DNA of 64,000 nt from Sipunculus nudus. Taxonomy: Eukaryota; Annelida; Sipuncula; Golfingiida; Sipunculidae. The position numbers and the translations under genes were made by a program. Below are positions 22,856-33,564 of this stretch, piece after piece. How positions within the stretch are numbered: position 1 is the first letter of the stretch; each line of letters begins with the position of its first letter. The notes under the pieces are model-generated. The model saw only the letters and a program-made list of their open reading frames with translations, ran no database searches and had not been told where the DNA came from. The stretch spans positions 48,739,327 through 48,803,326 of the forward strand of contig CM049308.1 in the NCBI GenBank assembly GCA_026874595.1, in the 5' to 3' direction.

Positions 22856-23529
22856 AGAATCGTATACATACTGTGGTTGCCTTTTTGTTCACGCGGGTTA
22901 TAATTTCGCTATATTCGCGAATGGGAAATAATCGTGAAAATGAAACCCTCGGGAATTATTGGTCAATTGAGTATGTCCATCTTACTGGGTGAAACCAATA
23001 CTTGTATGTGAATAGGTTAGAACAGTGAAACAATTTTTATAATAAATTACATCCATGCAGGTATAGGGAAAACTTTACCTTAAATTTGAACTAAACTTCC
23101 TGTGCTGTGTGTTCCGGACCATCGTTATATAAGTAGAATATCACAAACTCATGACTTATTCTTATTTTATAATACAAACAGGTATGGCTTTACAAAAGAT
23201 TTGATATAGGTTCTAGTAAGATTGCGAAAATGAAACATTAAAAATTAAGAAATCTCAAAATTACAGCCTCGCGAATATAAAGCCAACCACAGTATCATCT
23301 GATACTCTACTGCTTCTCACATGAATACAATTTTTAACTAGAATAACTCTTTAGAGATTAACATTATGCCAACATTTTCAAATTACAATGCCCTGCCCTT
23401 TAATGTCATTGTATAAAAAAAAAAACAGCTCTGGTTGAAATATGTAAGATCATAGAAATGTTCACCATGATTTTTCTCATCCTGAAGTACCAGTGACTGA
23501 AAATTATAATTTATTTTTGCTTTGCCATA
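22856..23529. other. Intron sequence, possible inverted element near 22870-23290
   Basis: TACTGTGGTTGCCTTTTTGTTC near 22868 and GCGAATATAAAGCCAACCACAGTA near 23270-23295 are loosely inverted (CTGTGGTTG / CAACCACAG), with CGCGGG- and GCGAA-rich flanks. This may be a MITE of about 430 bp; no target duplication was resolved. Confidence 0.45.
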
Positions 23530-24879
23530 ATTGTATCAGCCAAAACAAAGTTTTGCGGATACAGTGTTTTTAACCAGATTCCACCACTGTCTCTGCCACA
23601 TTCATTTCTGGAGAACTCCTCTGAGACTAATGGAGGGATTTTTCCGAAACTTACATCAATTATGAGGTCACATGTGAACTGGTGCCTAATCATTTGGTGT
23701 TGACCTCTGACCTTTCCTCTCTGCCCAGCATCAATTTGTGCATCTGTTTCCAAAACATAAATCCACATATCTTGGGAACTGTTTGACCGATCAGAAAATT
23801 TTTTTGTACAAATGTAGCCCTTTGATAACTTTAAAACATACACAAAAAATGGTGGCGCCACCTGCAACCATGTTTGCACAGTGTCCATCTGTTCGTCTGC
23901 CTTGGGTTAAAATCACTCATATCTCTGCAGTGGTTTGACTAATTCACCTGAAATTCGGCATGTGTATATATCCTGGTACATTTCTTGATTTTATGACAGT
24001 TGGCACCACCTACATTCACGTTCACACTGCAGACATCCATGCTTATATCTCCGGACTGGTTTGACGTATCTTCCTGAAAATTTGCATGTGTATAGATCTC
24101 ACATAGTCTGTTTGTCTGCCATGGGATAATATCACTCATATCTCGGCAGTGGTTTGACATCTGCCTAAAATTTTGCAGGTTTAAACATCCTGGACAGCTT
24201 TCTTGATTTTATGACAAGTGGCACCACCTACCTGCTAGTTTACGCAAATTTTGCATGTGTATCTAGATCTCACATAGCTCTTTATCATACTAAAAACTCA
24301 TGGTGCCACGTGCAACCATTTTGGCACAGCATCCATCTGTTTGTCTGCCATGGGATAAAATCACTCATATCTCAGCAGTGGTTTGACTTATCTGCCTAAA
24401 GTTTTGTGTGTTTATACATCTTGGATAGCTTTTATGATTTTTTGGCAGATGGCGCCACCTACATTTATGTTGACACAGCAGACATTCAGGCTTATATCTC
24501 AGGTCTGGTTGGACATATCCCCCTGAAATTTTGCCTGTGTATAGATCTCACATCGCTATTTATCATATACAAAACTGCAATCGCCACCTGCCACCATTTT
24601 TGCACATTTCCTTCAATTTGTCTGCTGTGGGATAAAATCACTCAAATACATGTAGTGGGTTGACTTATCTGCCTTAAATTTTGCATATGTATACAACTTG
24701 GACAGCTTTCTGGAATTTTTGGATATTTGGCACAACCTACATACAAATTTCGGCTGCAGACTTCCATGCAACACACCTCACTCTATTTCCCCTTGCCCCT
24801 CAATCAATGCTTCACTTCACCCGTTCCACTCTGATTTTGGCGGATACATGTAGTCGCTTATTGACTACTTGTATTCTAG
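23530..24879 (+). mobile_element. Complete family B Helitron-like element
   Basis: 5' end TTGTATC with the inverted pair around AAAACAAAGTTTT (GTATC.GCC / GCGGATAC). 3' end has hairpin GTAGTC/GACTAC at 24850-24868, then TTGTATT and CTAG (24876-24879) followed by T. Cores of about 280 bp repeat GCCACCTGCAACCATTTTTG, CAGTGTCCATCTGTTTGTCT, CTCATATCTC.GCAGTGGTTTGA and GATAGCTTTCTTGATTTTAT. Perfect GGTGGCGCCACC at 23851. Non-autonomous; in the 9-kb P450 intron. Confidence 0.8.
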
Positions 24880-25095
24880 TTAACATAGGAGCTGTGAGCA
24901 TGGTCACCTATGCTTATCCTATTGTGAACATGAACTATGTACATGGTCATATGAGCTGTGCACAAGGTCATTTTAAGTGCTCATTTTACCGTAGGTCATT
25001 TTATGCTCATGTCATAATTAGCATCAGCTATGAACAGAAAGCACGATCATTTTATGCTCTAGACAAGGTTATGAACAAGGTCATTTTATGCTAGT
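24880..25095. repeat. Irregular short repeats around AAGGTCATTTTATGCTC
   Basis: Four to five imperfect copies of (A)AGGTCATTTTATGCT and GAACATG.GCATGGTCAT between 24890 and 25095. Origin unknown. Confidence 0.45.
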
Positions 25096-25333
25096 CCTTG
25101 CTTTTAGGAATATAAAACATGTGCTCCTGCCATGGGTTTCCTTCCCTATTTATCAAAGTACTTTTTTTTATTATAAACCAGATTTCTATGACTAGACATC
25201 TAAAAATTATGAAAGACTATAATTATGTTAAAACAAATTAATTCTTCTCAATTTTAACAAGTCAGAGGGCCACAATATAAGATATAGGATATGTGCAGTC
25301 TTTTCTTCTTGAAAGCTATAAAAGTAAAAATAC
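25096..25333. other. Intron flank with no element recognised
   Basis: AT-rich sequence immediately downstream (minus sense) of the 25334-25472 exon. Confidence 0.4.
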
Positions 25334-25472
25334 CTTGCTTGCAATATCCAGTGTTATTTTGCAGCAATAATCAGATAAACTGAACACTGTTTTGCCATCT
25401 GCTCTGCCTTTTAAAAGCTCTATCCATTCATCTGCCATCTGATTGAACTGATCCATCATTCCTTTCAGGAAC
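25334..25472 (-). CDS. CYP46A1-like: CYP46A-like P450, exon covering helices C'-E
   Basis: Seen: 139 bp, acceptor TTTGTTTCAG, donor AAG/GTATTT. The first G completes an Arg codon (AG+G) from the exon at 29880-29966; 46 codons follow (FLKGMMDQFNQMADEWIELL...LDIASK). Known: this matches CYP46A1 from 'SLMETFNEKAEQLVEIL' through 'MDILAK', including the ..ADGKT.. turn after helix D and the L/MDI(L/A)(A/S)K segment of helix E. The intervening intron (25473-29879, about 4.4 kb) carries the 36-bp minisatellite. No stop, frameshift or damaged splice site is seen, so this part of the gene looks intact. Confidence 0.9.
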
Positions 25473-25753
25473 CTGAAACAAATATTACAGTTTAAATTTG
25501 GAACAGAAATCAGTTTAAAATGCTTTATAAAAAGCTTCAGAAGTCCTCTCAAACTGGATTGTTAACAAGCTTGCTCTTTGCCTTGAACAAACCCATCTCA
25601 GTTAACGTACAGGACTGTGACATAATCTGCATCAAATAAAAGGCTTAACATTACATATACATCCACAAATTACTGAAAATAGGTGGGCTATGGAATGTAA
25701 GGCTCTACTGAATGTGAACTATAAATCAATATGAAGGTGAAATGTATAATCCA

Positions 25754-27508
25754 AGACATTGAGCTGGTGGTTCATATTGTCTCAAGCAAGACATTAACCT
25801 GGTGTCATATTGTCTCAAACAAGATATTTGGTTTATAGTGTCATACTGTTTTAAGCAAGACATTAAGCTGATTGTTTCATATTGTCTTAAGCTGGACATT
25901 CACCTGATGGTGTCATATTGTCTCAAGCAAGACATAAAACTGATGGTGTCATATTGTCTCAAGCAAGACATAAAGCTGATGATGTCATATTGTCTCAAGC
26001 AAGACCTTAAAGCTGATGATGTCATATTGTCTCAAGCAAGACATAAAGCTGATGGTGTCATATTGTCTCAAGCAAGACATAAAGCTGATGGTGTCATATT
26101 GTCTCAAGCAAGACCTTAAGCTGATGATGTCATATTGTCTCAAGCAAGACCTTAAAGCTGATGGTGTCATATTGTCTCAAGCAAGACATAAAGCTGATGG
26201 TGTCATATTGTCTCAAGCAAGAATTTAAGCTGATGATGTCATATTGTCTCAAGCAAGACATAAAGCTGATGATGTCATATTGTCTCAAGCAAGACATAAA
26301 GCTGATGATGTCATATTGTCTCAAGCAAGACATAAAGCTGATGATGTCATATTGTCTCAAGCAAGACATAAAGCTGATGATGTCATATTGTCTCAAGCAA
26401 GACATAAAGCTGATGGTGTCATATTGTCTCATGCAAGACATAAAGCTGATGATGTCATATTGTCTCAAGCAAGACCTTATGCTGATGATGTCATATTGTC
26501 TCAAGCAAGACCTTAAAGCTGATGATGTCATATTGTCTCAAGCAAGACATAAAGCTGATGGTGTCATATTGTCTCAAGCAAGACATAAAGCTGATGGTGT
26601 CATATTGTCTCAAGCAAGACATAAAGCTGATGATGTCATATTGTCTCAAGCAAGACATAAAGCTGATGGTGTCATATTGTCTCAAGCAAGACATTAAGCT
26701 GACGATGTCATATTGTCTCAAGCAAGACATAAAGCTGATGATGTCATATTGTCTCAAGCAAGACCTTAAAGCTGATGATGTCATATTGTCTCAAGCAAGA
26801 CCTTAAGCTGATGGTGTCATATTGTCTCAAGCAAGACCTTAAGCTGATGATGTCATATTGTCTCAAGCAAGACATAAAGCTGATGATGTCATATTGTTTC
26901 AAGCAAAACCTTAAGCTGATGATGTCATATTGTCTCAAGCAAGACCTTAAGCTGACGATGTCATATTGTCTCAAGCAAGACCTTAAGCTGATGGTGTCAT
27001 ATTGTCTCAAGCAAGACCTTAAGCTGATGGTGTCATATTGTCTCAAGCAAGACCTTAAGCTGATGATGTCATATTGTCTCAAGCAAGACCTTAAGCTGAT
27101 GGTGTCATATTGTCTCAAGCAAGACCTTAAGCTGATGATAACATATTGTCTCAAGCAAGACCTTTAGCTGATGGTGTCATATTGTCTCAAGCAAGACATA
27201 AAGCTGATGGTGTCATATTGTCTCAAGCAAGACCTTAAGCTGATGATGTCATATTGTCTCAAGCAAGACATAAAGCTGATGATGTCATATTGTCTCAAGC
27301 AAGACATAAAGCTGATGATGTCATATTGTCTCAAGCAAGACATAAAGCTGATGATGTCATTTTGTCTCAAGCAAGACATCAAGCTGATGATGTCATATTG
27401 TCTCAAGCAAGACATAAAGCTGATGATGTCATATTGTCTCAAGCAAGACATGAAGCTGATGGTTTCATATTGTCTCAAGCAAGACATAAAGCTGATGGTG
27501 TCATATTG
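25754..27508. repeat. 36-bp intronic minisatellite, about 48 units
   Basis: Seen: tandem units AAGCTGATGRTGTCATATT+GTCTCAAGCAAGACMT with very low divergence in the middle and decayed units at the left edge (25754-25920). Two variable sites define subtypes: GATGATG versus GATGGTG, and CATAAAG versus CCTTAAG. An extra A (CCTTAAAG) makes occasional 37-bp units. Because 36 is a multiple of 3 and the unit lacks stops in several frames, long artificial open frames appear on both strands (repeating MSYCLKQDIKL or SCLRQYDIISFM); the 37-bp units shift frame, so these are not treated as proteins. It lies in the 4.4-kb intron between the first two visible P450 exons. Confidence 0.97.
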
Positions 27509-28166
27509 GAGAGATGGCCCCTGTTACCTTGACTATTGACCTCATTACTCCAAAATCAATAGAGTTCTTGCTATTGAGGTGGGCCATATATGATTAAAGT
27601 TTGAAATTGAAATGTCAATCCAAACTTGAGTTATCATCGAGAAACAAATATGACAGACATACAGATAGAAGGACAGACAGGGTGATTACTAAAGGGCATC
27701 CGCTTATTCAAGTGGGGCCCTAATCAACACACAAGGTTTCAGAACACTAGATGAAACCACAGTTGCGAATCTGATAATATCAATATAATTTGGCAGTCTC
27801 CAAATCAAGTAAAAAATCTTAAAAATGAGAATAAATGCAGGTGGCACCACCAGTTTTCTTAAACTGTCAATTCTAGTCATGGTCAATATTCAAGGCAAGA
27901 TTAAGGGTAATCCTTGCATCAGTTATAAAGATACTTGGGATATCAAATTTTTAATTATTATGGGTACTTACAAGCTTCATAGGATTAAGATGACAATGAC
28001 CTAATTTCAGGTTTCCAAGGATATTTTTATTGACCTCCCTGGATATTTAATTACAGGTTTCTAGGGTCAGTGGTTACAATTTGTGCCCTGCTAACGATGG
28101 CCAGACAGGCGACTGATAAAGTGCCATTCCTTTACCTCAGTTGACTTTCAGTCAGCTGAGCTAAAA
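27509..28166 (-). mobile_element. Family A right-end piece with microsatellite
   Basis: A GACAGACATACAGATAGAAGG tract at about 27650, a core with AGGTGGCACCACCAGTTTTC (27839) and AAGGTTTCCAAGGATATTTT, and an end CAGTCAGCTGAGCTAAAAAT at about 28146-28166. The 5' part abuts the minisatellite. Confidence 0.6.
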
Positions 28167-29879
28167 ATGGATCATTATAAACACATGGTTTAAAAATTAA
28201 TGTTCAATTGGAAATTTTTTATAAATATTTAATATTATTTTGTATTCCCAATATCATCAGGATGTCAAAAGATGCATTACATTGTGATATTACAATCATA
28301 TTATTATTGAATCAAACAGCTTTAAGGAGTCTAGCTATTACCATGTTAAATCAGATAAAGGCATTATGACATGCTTAAAACACTGTCTGAAATCTGTATT
28401 ACAGACCTCCATGTTAAGAGGATAAGATTGGTCATTAGAAAAACACAACTGTCCTTAGTGCCAAGGTTAAGAAAAAAACCTTTGTTTCCTAAGAGCAGAC
28501 CCTGTTGACACTGTGTGAGGCTGAATCTATGATAAACATGGTGTTAATTACACCAGATTATCTAGTGCTCCCTGTCTGGAGTTGGAGGAGCTTTTCTATT
28601 AGAGCTTCACTGCAGCTATAATATCATTACAAATGTAGCCCCAAGTATTTTTCTGCCAGACAACAAACAAAAGAAGCACACTGTTTAACTCAAAATCATG
28701 TTATTAAGGTCAATGATGTACCTAGCTGATGAACATATTATTTTGACATACTGACAGAATTACATGTTTAGTCTCATCATACTTGTCTGGCATTCACCAG
28801 CCAATGACCGAAGATGTTCTTAATAGGTAAGTAAGTGTGTTGTAACACATCTCATATTTGGGAGGCTCAGCCCTTGTGTTAGCAACAGACAGGTAAAAAG
28901 CAGAGACACAAGCTGCTGCCTGGTACCGGCTAATACAGCATCATTACTATATAGGTTTAAAGCAAACTGGCTGTCTTTCCCAAATGAATATACAGTCCCT
29001 CACTGCCAGAGGGCCTTTCATCTTCGAACCATTCCCATACACTTCACATGTTCTTGTTGTATTGTTGCTTTTCCAAAGTGACAAGACATTAATTGTACAT
29101 CATTTGCAAGCCATTAAAAACTTGATATGCAACGCCCTATGAGAAAAGAAAACTTGTAAAGGGCTTACGGCAACATTATAGCATCTGAAGAAAAACAATA
29201 TTTGTAAAAGCAGATTTTTTTTTTAACTATTTATTTTTGTTGCCTCATTGTTGATCTTGGGCCAAGCCTTTTTCCATACAAGTTCCTCTTTAATGTTAAA
29301 TGACAAACAAAAAGACCTGCAAAATAAGTTCACATAGAAGGACAGAGTAAAACAATAATTAGCACAATGCATCTGTTGTCTGATGATCGAGGGAATATTG
29401 TTAAAAGTTCTGAGAAGAACTATTTTATTACTATTAGATACAGGGAACTGCACAGTGCTGTTTGAAATGATGTTTTTTCTACATATTGATATTGGACATT
29501 GCTGCCTACAATTATGGTGCAATTTATGTAAAAAGCATTTATTAGGATTCTTGTCTGTGAAGGATGGTGTTGGTTTGCTTATGAATATATTATCGTTTGG
29601 TCATAATTACAATCAAATTATCCAGTCAATGACTGTAAAATTACATATTTGTTTTAAAATATACAGAGAAGCAAAATGGTTTAATACATTTAAGGTAAAT
29701 AAATATCCTTTGTTTAAAGTATGTAAATAGAATAATTAAAATAGAATAACAGAAAGTCTAATAATTATAATAAATATTTATAAATAAAGAACCACTGATA
29801 GGACAATTTCTGCAGCTTTTTTTGGCCATGTTTTGCACATAAATTACTGTTATAAATGATCATGCATGCATGTACTCAC
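28167..29879. other. Non-repetitive intron sequence
   Basis: The longest stretch of the P450 intron with no recognised repeat. Frames of 99-115 codons at 29223-29730 on opposite strands overlap each other and have no splice context or recognised similarity; no gene is called. Confidence 0.45.
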
Positions 29880-29966
29880 CTTCGTTGAAAAGCAGGATTG
29901 AAAACCCAGCGTCTTTTATGCCAGGTTCTGTAATCTGTTTCACAAACCAAACCCTTCCCCAGTAAC
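29880..29966 (-). CDS. CYP46A1-like: CYP46A-like P450, exon with C-helix
   Basis: Seen: an 87-bp open segment between acceptor TATTTCACCAG and donor GTGAGT. It reads LLGKGLVCETDYRTWHKRR and continues WVFNPAFQR, with two bases left for the next exon. WHKRR fits the P450 C-helix WxxxR motif, whose Trp and Arg contact the haem propionates. Known: CYP46A1 is an ER-anchored monooxygenase that hydroxylates cholesterol at C24; its corresponding segment (GLVSE..YERWHKQRR...AF) aligns without gaps. The exon starts in phase 2, so an upstream exon must supply two bases; none was recognised between 30 and 64 kb. Membrane anchor and proline hinge are therefore not visible. The subfamily call is inferred from residue pattern; another mitochondrial/CYP3-like clan member is less likely. 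Confidence 0.88.
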
Positions 29967-30512
29967 CTGGTGAAATACACAACTTCTTGAAATCTAAGCT
30001 ACATGTATATATTAATATATATCCCTTGCAGAAATAAGCATGTATACTGATCATATGATTATGCAGTAACAAAACACAAGCTCATTTTTTGTGTATGAAT
30101 GTGCATGTGTGTGTGTGTGTGTGGGGAGGGAGGTTCTTTGTAGATAGGTAATTAACTATGATAAACAAATTTATATATCCATTATCCTTAACCAGTTTAG
30201 GCTGTATGTGAGAAACAGCTTTATGTAGTAAAAGCATTAAAGATATCTCATGTCTGCAATAATTTGTAACTACAGCATAGGTACAGGAAGTAGGTGGATG
30301 TTGCATGAGAACGGCCTTTACGCGATGTTTGCATGGGCAAGGCTTTTATGAATACATTAATGACAAAACTGACAAACCAGTGTAAATTGTAAAATCTTAT
30401 TCACACCACTTGGATCAGCTGGTTGATCTTTACCAAACAGACCAAGCTGTTCATCATCAAGACGTATTTATACCTCTGACAAGATCCTAATCAGACTTAA
30501 TTTGCTTTCTGC
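29967..30512. other. Upstream intron sequence with short (GT)n
   Basis: Immediately upstream of the C-helix exon. A (GT)n tract lies at 30105-30124. A frame reading LDDEQLGLFGKDQPADPSGV (about 30400-30465, minus) is open for some 30 codons but matches nothing known to me and has the wrong phase for the P450. Confidence 0.4.
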
Positions 30513-31006
30513 TACACATACATGAGTCACTTTCACCATGGTTGGATCACAGGTCAGCTTTGGGACAAAGCAGCTCCTAATACCAGTGTATTGTTCTAGA
30601 CCACTCCATGGATAATGAAATCACAATGGAATAGGATTATGCAAATTAAAAAAAATATTACAGAGATCCAGATTACAACAAATTTTTATTTGATTTTCCC
30701 CTTGGTCATACCCTAACTCTCCAAAATTTCATTAAAATTTGTTCATAAAGTTTGGATTCAACCTGCCAATGGACAAACAAAAAAAATGAGTCACTTTCAC
30801 CAACTCCATGGTTTGATCACAGGTCAGCTTTAGGATAATGAAATCACAATGAAGAAGAATTGTGCAAATTAAGAAAATATTACAGAGATCCAGATAACCG
30901 TCAATTTTTATTTTATTCCCATTGGTCATACCCTAACTCTCCAAAATTTCATTAAAATTTGTTCATAAAGTTTGAATTCAACCTGCCAATGGACAAACAA
31001 AATAAA
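30513..31006. repeat. 220-bp tandem duplication
   Basis: Two copies of a segment with GAGTCACTTTCACCA..., TTACAGAGATCCAGAT and GGTCATACCCTAACTCTCCA (30704 and 30924), about 90% alike. The second copy is cut by insertion of family F at 31007. Confidence 0.75.
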
Positions 31007-32034
31007 CTAGAATATCAGCAGAAGCTGACAAAAGCCCTCAGCCAAAAGAACAGTGTTTAGAGGTGGTAACAGTAAAAAGTACTAAATATGTGTTCTCACA
31101 TGGATGTATATCTGTACATGTCTCAGTTTTAAAATTAAAATGGAGAGGTATGTACCATGATTCACCAAATGCTTCCTGAAAAATAAACTTCTAAGTTTTA
31201 TTCTATTATAAGCTCTGTGACCTTGAAAAGTAGGTCAAACTCACCCATCTTCGAACTTGAACAAGATTTTGTCTATATACATCTTCACCAAAGAAATAAA
31301 ATTCCTATTGTGAATCCTTTTAGAGATAATCCGCTCACAAGGCCAAAGTTGAAAAATCCAAGAAAAATTCATTAAAAATCAGAAATTGTAGGTGGTGCTC
31401 CCAAACTTGTGCAGCAGTTACAGATCATCAGTCCCTATGATCATAGTAAGTATTGTGAAAATCCACCCAATGGTTCCTGAGAAATAAGCTTCTAAATGTT
31501 TTTTCTATAATCAGCTCTAAAATGTAGAAAAACAGGTCAAGGTCACCCATCTTTGAACTTGACCAAGATTTTGTCAATATATATCTTCAACGAAAAAAAA
31601 ATATTCCTACGGTGAATCCTTTTAGAGATATCTCGCTCACAAGCCCAAAGTTGAAAAATCCCATAAAAATTCATTAAAAATCAGAAATTGTAGGTGGCAC
31701 CACCAAACTTGTGTAGCAGGTACAGACTATCAGTCCCAATAATCAAAGTAAGTTTTGTGAAAATCCACTTAATGGTTCCTGAGTAATATGCATCTAAGTG
31801 TTTTTCTATAATCAGCTCTAAAATGTAGAAAAATAGGTCAACGTCACCCATCTTCGAACTGACCGAGATTTTGTCGATATACATCTTTAAAGAGGAAATA
31901 AAAGTCTGACGTTGAATCCTTTTCAAGATATCCTGCTCACAAGGTTAAAGTTAACAGACGCCAGACGGACAGACGGACGGACGGACAGCTTGGGTGACCA
32001 CAATAGCCCATCAGCCTAACGGCTGAGGGCTAAA
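31007..32034 (-). mobile_element. Complete family F Helitron-like element
   Basis: Minus-strand 3' end: hairpin TCAGC/GCTGA (31015-31028), then TATTCTAG and host T (CTAG at 31007-31010). Minus-strand 5' end TTTAGCCCTCAGCC near 32034, preceded by a GACGGACAGACGGACGG tract. Three cores of about 300 bp carry GGTCAAGGTCACCCATCTT, TTGAACTTGACCAAGATTTT and GTAGGTGGCACCACCAAAC. Confidence 0.8.
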
Positions 32035-32044
32035 CACTAAAATG

Positions 32045-32804
32045 AACAAGTGGCCCATGGGTCATGACGCTAAGCTGACCAGCATGACATTTTAGCCCAA
32101 CATTCACAACAAGAATTTTATCATCTGAAAGCCATATTGAGATAAAATTCCGATGTGATATTGACCTTTGACCTTCTGACACCAAAGTCGACATGATTCT
32201 TCCATAAGTGATTTGTCAAAAATGTGCAGACTGAATCCAATCGGGTTTAATGCAGGTTTTACAAAAGAAGAGTATGATAATGTCAAGATCACCATTTTTC
32301 AAACTCCTCTGAGAACTTGGTTGAAACATTTTTATATCAATTTTAGGATTTAATATAAATTATCACATTTACAAGAAGTCTTAATGATGATGAACTAAAA
32401 TTTGGCTGATTTCACCTAGTAGATCAAGGTCAAAATCACCAGTTTTCCAATCATTCTGAGAATATGGCAGACACAAATGGTTTGTCCATATCTCTAAAAC
32501 ATATGAGGATACCTGAAACTAGATGAAACCACAGCTGAGAAACTGACACCTTGCTGCATGTGATTTGGCAGTCTAAAAATACATGGGAAATATTTGGGAA
32601 AAAAATAGAAAAAAATACAGGTGGTGCACCTCTCTTGGAGAACTGATAAAACTAGTCATGATTAATAAACAATATAAGGTTTCAGGACAATAGATGAAAC
32701 CACAGATGGGATACTGACACCTTTGCTGTAATTTGGCAGTCTACAAATATGTAAGGAAAAATGCTTGAAAAACTGAAAAAAATACAGATGGTGCCACCAG
32801 ATTT
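32045..32804 (-). repeat. 760-bp tandem duplication, copy 1 (family A)
   Basis: Begins AACAAGTGGCCCATGGGTCA at the family A end. It repeats at exactly 760 bp. Contains a DR1 (TGACCTTTGACCT) at 32162-32174. A 63-codon frame at 32104-32295 is identical to one in copy 2, but this only reflects duplication. Confidence 0.95.
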
Positions 32805-33564
32805 AACAAGTGGCCCATGGGTCATGACGCTAAGCTGACCAGCATGACATTTTAGCCCAACATTCACAACAAGAATTTTATCATCTGAAAGCCATATTGA
32901 GATAAAATTCCGATGTGATATTGACCTTTGACCTTCTGACACCAAAGTCGACATGATTCTTCCATAAGTGATTTGTCAAAAATGTGCAGACTGAATCCAA
33001 TCGGGTTTAATGCAGGTTTTACAAAAGAAGAGTATGATAATGTCAAGATCACCATTTTTCAAACTCCTCTGAGAACTTGGTTGAAACATTTTTATATCAA
33101 TTTTAGGATTTAATATAAATTATCACATTTACAAGAAGTCCTAATGATGATGAACTAAAATTTGGCTGATTTCACCTAGTAGATCAAGGTCAAAATCACC
33201 AGTTTTCCAATCATTCTGAGAATATGGCAGACACAAATGGTTTGTCCATATCTCTAAAACATATGAGGATACATGAAACTAGATGAAACCACAGCTGAGA
33301 AACTGACACCTTGCTGCATGTGATTTGGCAGTCTAAAAATACATGGGAAATATTTGGGAAAAAATTAGAAAAAAATACAGGTGGTGCACCTCTCTTGGAG
33401 AACTGATAAAACTAGTCATGATTAATAAACAATATAAGGTTTCAGGACAATAGATGAAACCACAGATGGGATACTGACACCTTTGCTGTAATTTGGCAGT
33501 CTACAAATATACAAGGAAAAATGCGTGAAAAACTGAAAAAAATACAGATGGTGCCACCAGATTT
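32805..33564 (-). repeat. 760-bp tandem duplication, copy 2 (family A)
   Basis: Differs from copy 1 at only a handful of positions seen by eye (for example AGTCCTAATG for AGTCTTAATG, GATACATGAA for GATACCTGAA, ATACAAGG for ATGTAAGG), so the duplication is recent. A third AACAAGTGGCCC at 33565 starts a different body sequence, showing three stacked family A ends at 760-bp spacing. Confidence 0.95.

Noticed and set aside
23511..25094. Frames of 125 and 137 codons near 23.5 and 24.7 kb
   Set aside because: Both run across family B ends and cores and are chance frames in a known repeat.
25754..27508. CRISPR-like array
   Set aside because: Units are directly contiguous with no unique spacers, and the genome is eukaryotic.
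25754..27539. Long open frames in the 36-bp array (up to 178 codons, both strands) as a repeat protein
   Set aside because: They arise because the unit is 12 codons with no stops in several frames. Frames exist on both strands, 37-bp units shift them, and the array is inside an intron.
30380..30500. Upstream P450 exon before the C-helix exon
   Set aside because: A donor-like TTG/GTAAAG exists but every frame either has stops or the wrong phase, and residues do not fit the region before GLV.
32104..33055. Duplicated 63-codon proteins at 32104 and 32864
   Set aside because: Identity is due to the 760-bp duplication of a transposon; the same sequence without duplication has no coding character.
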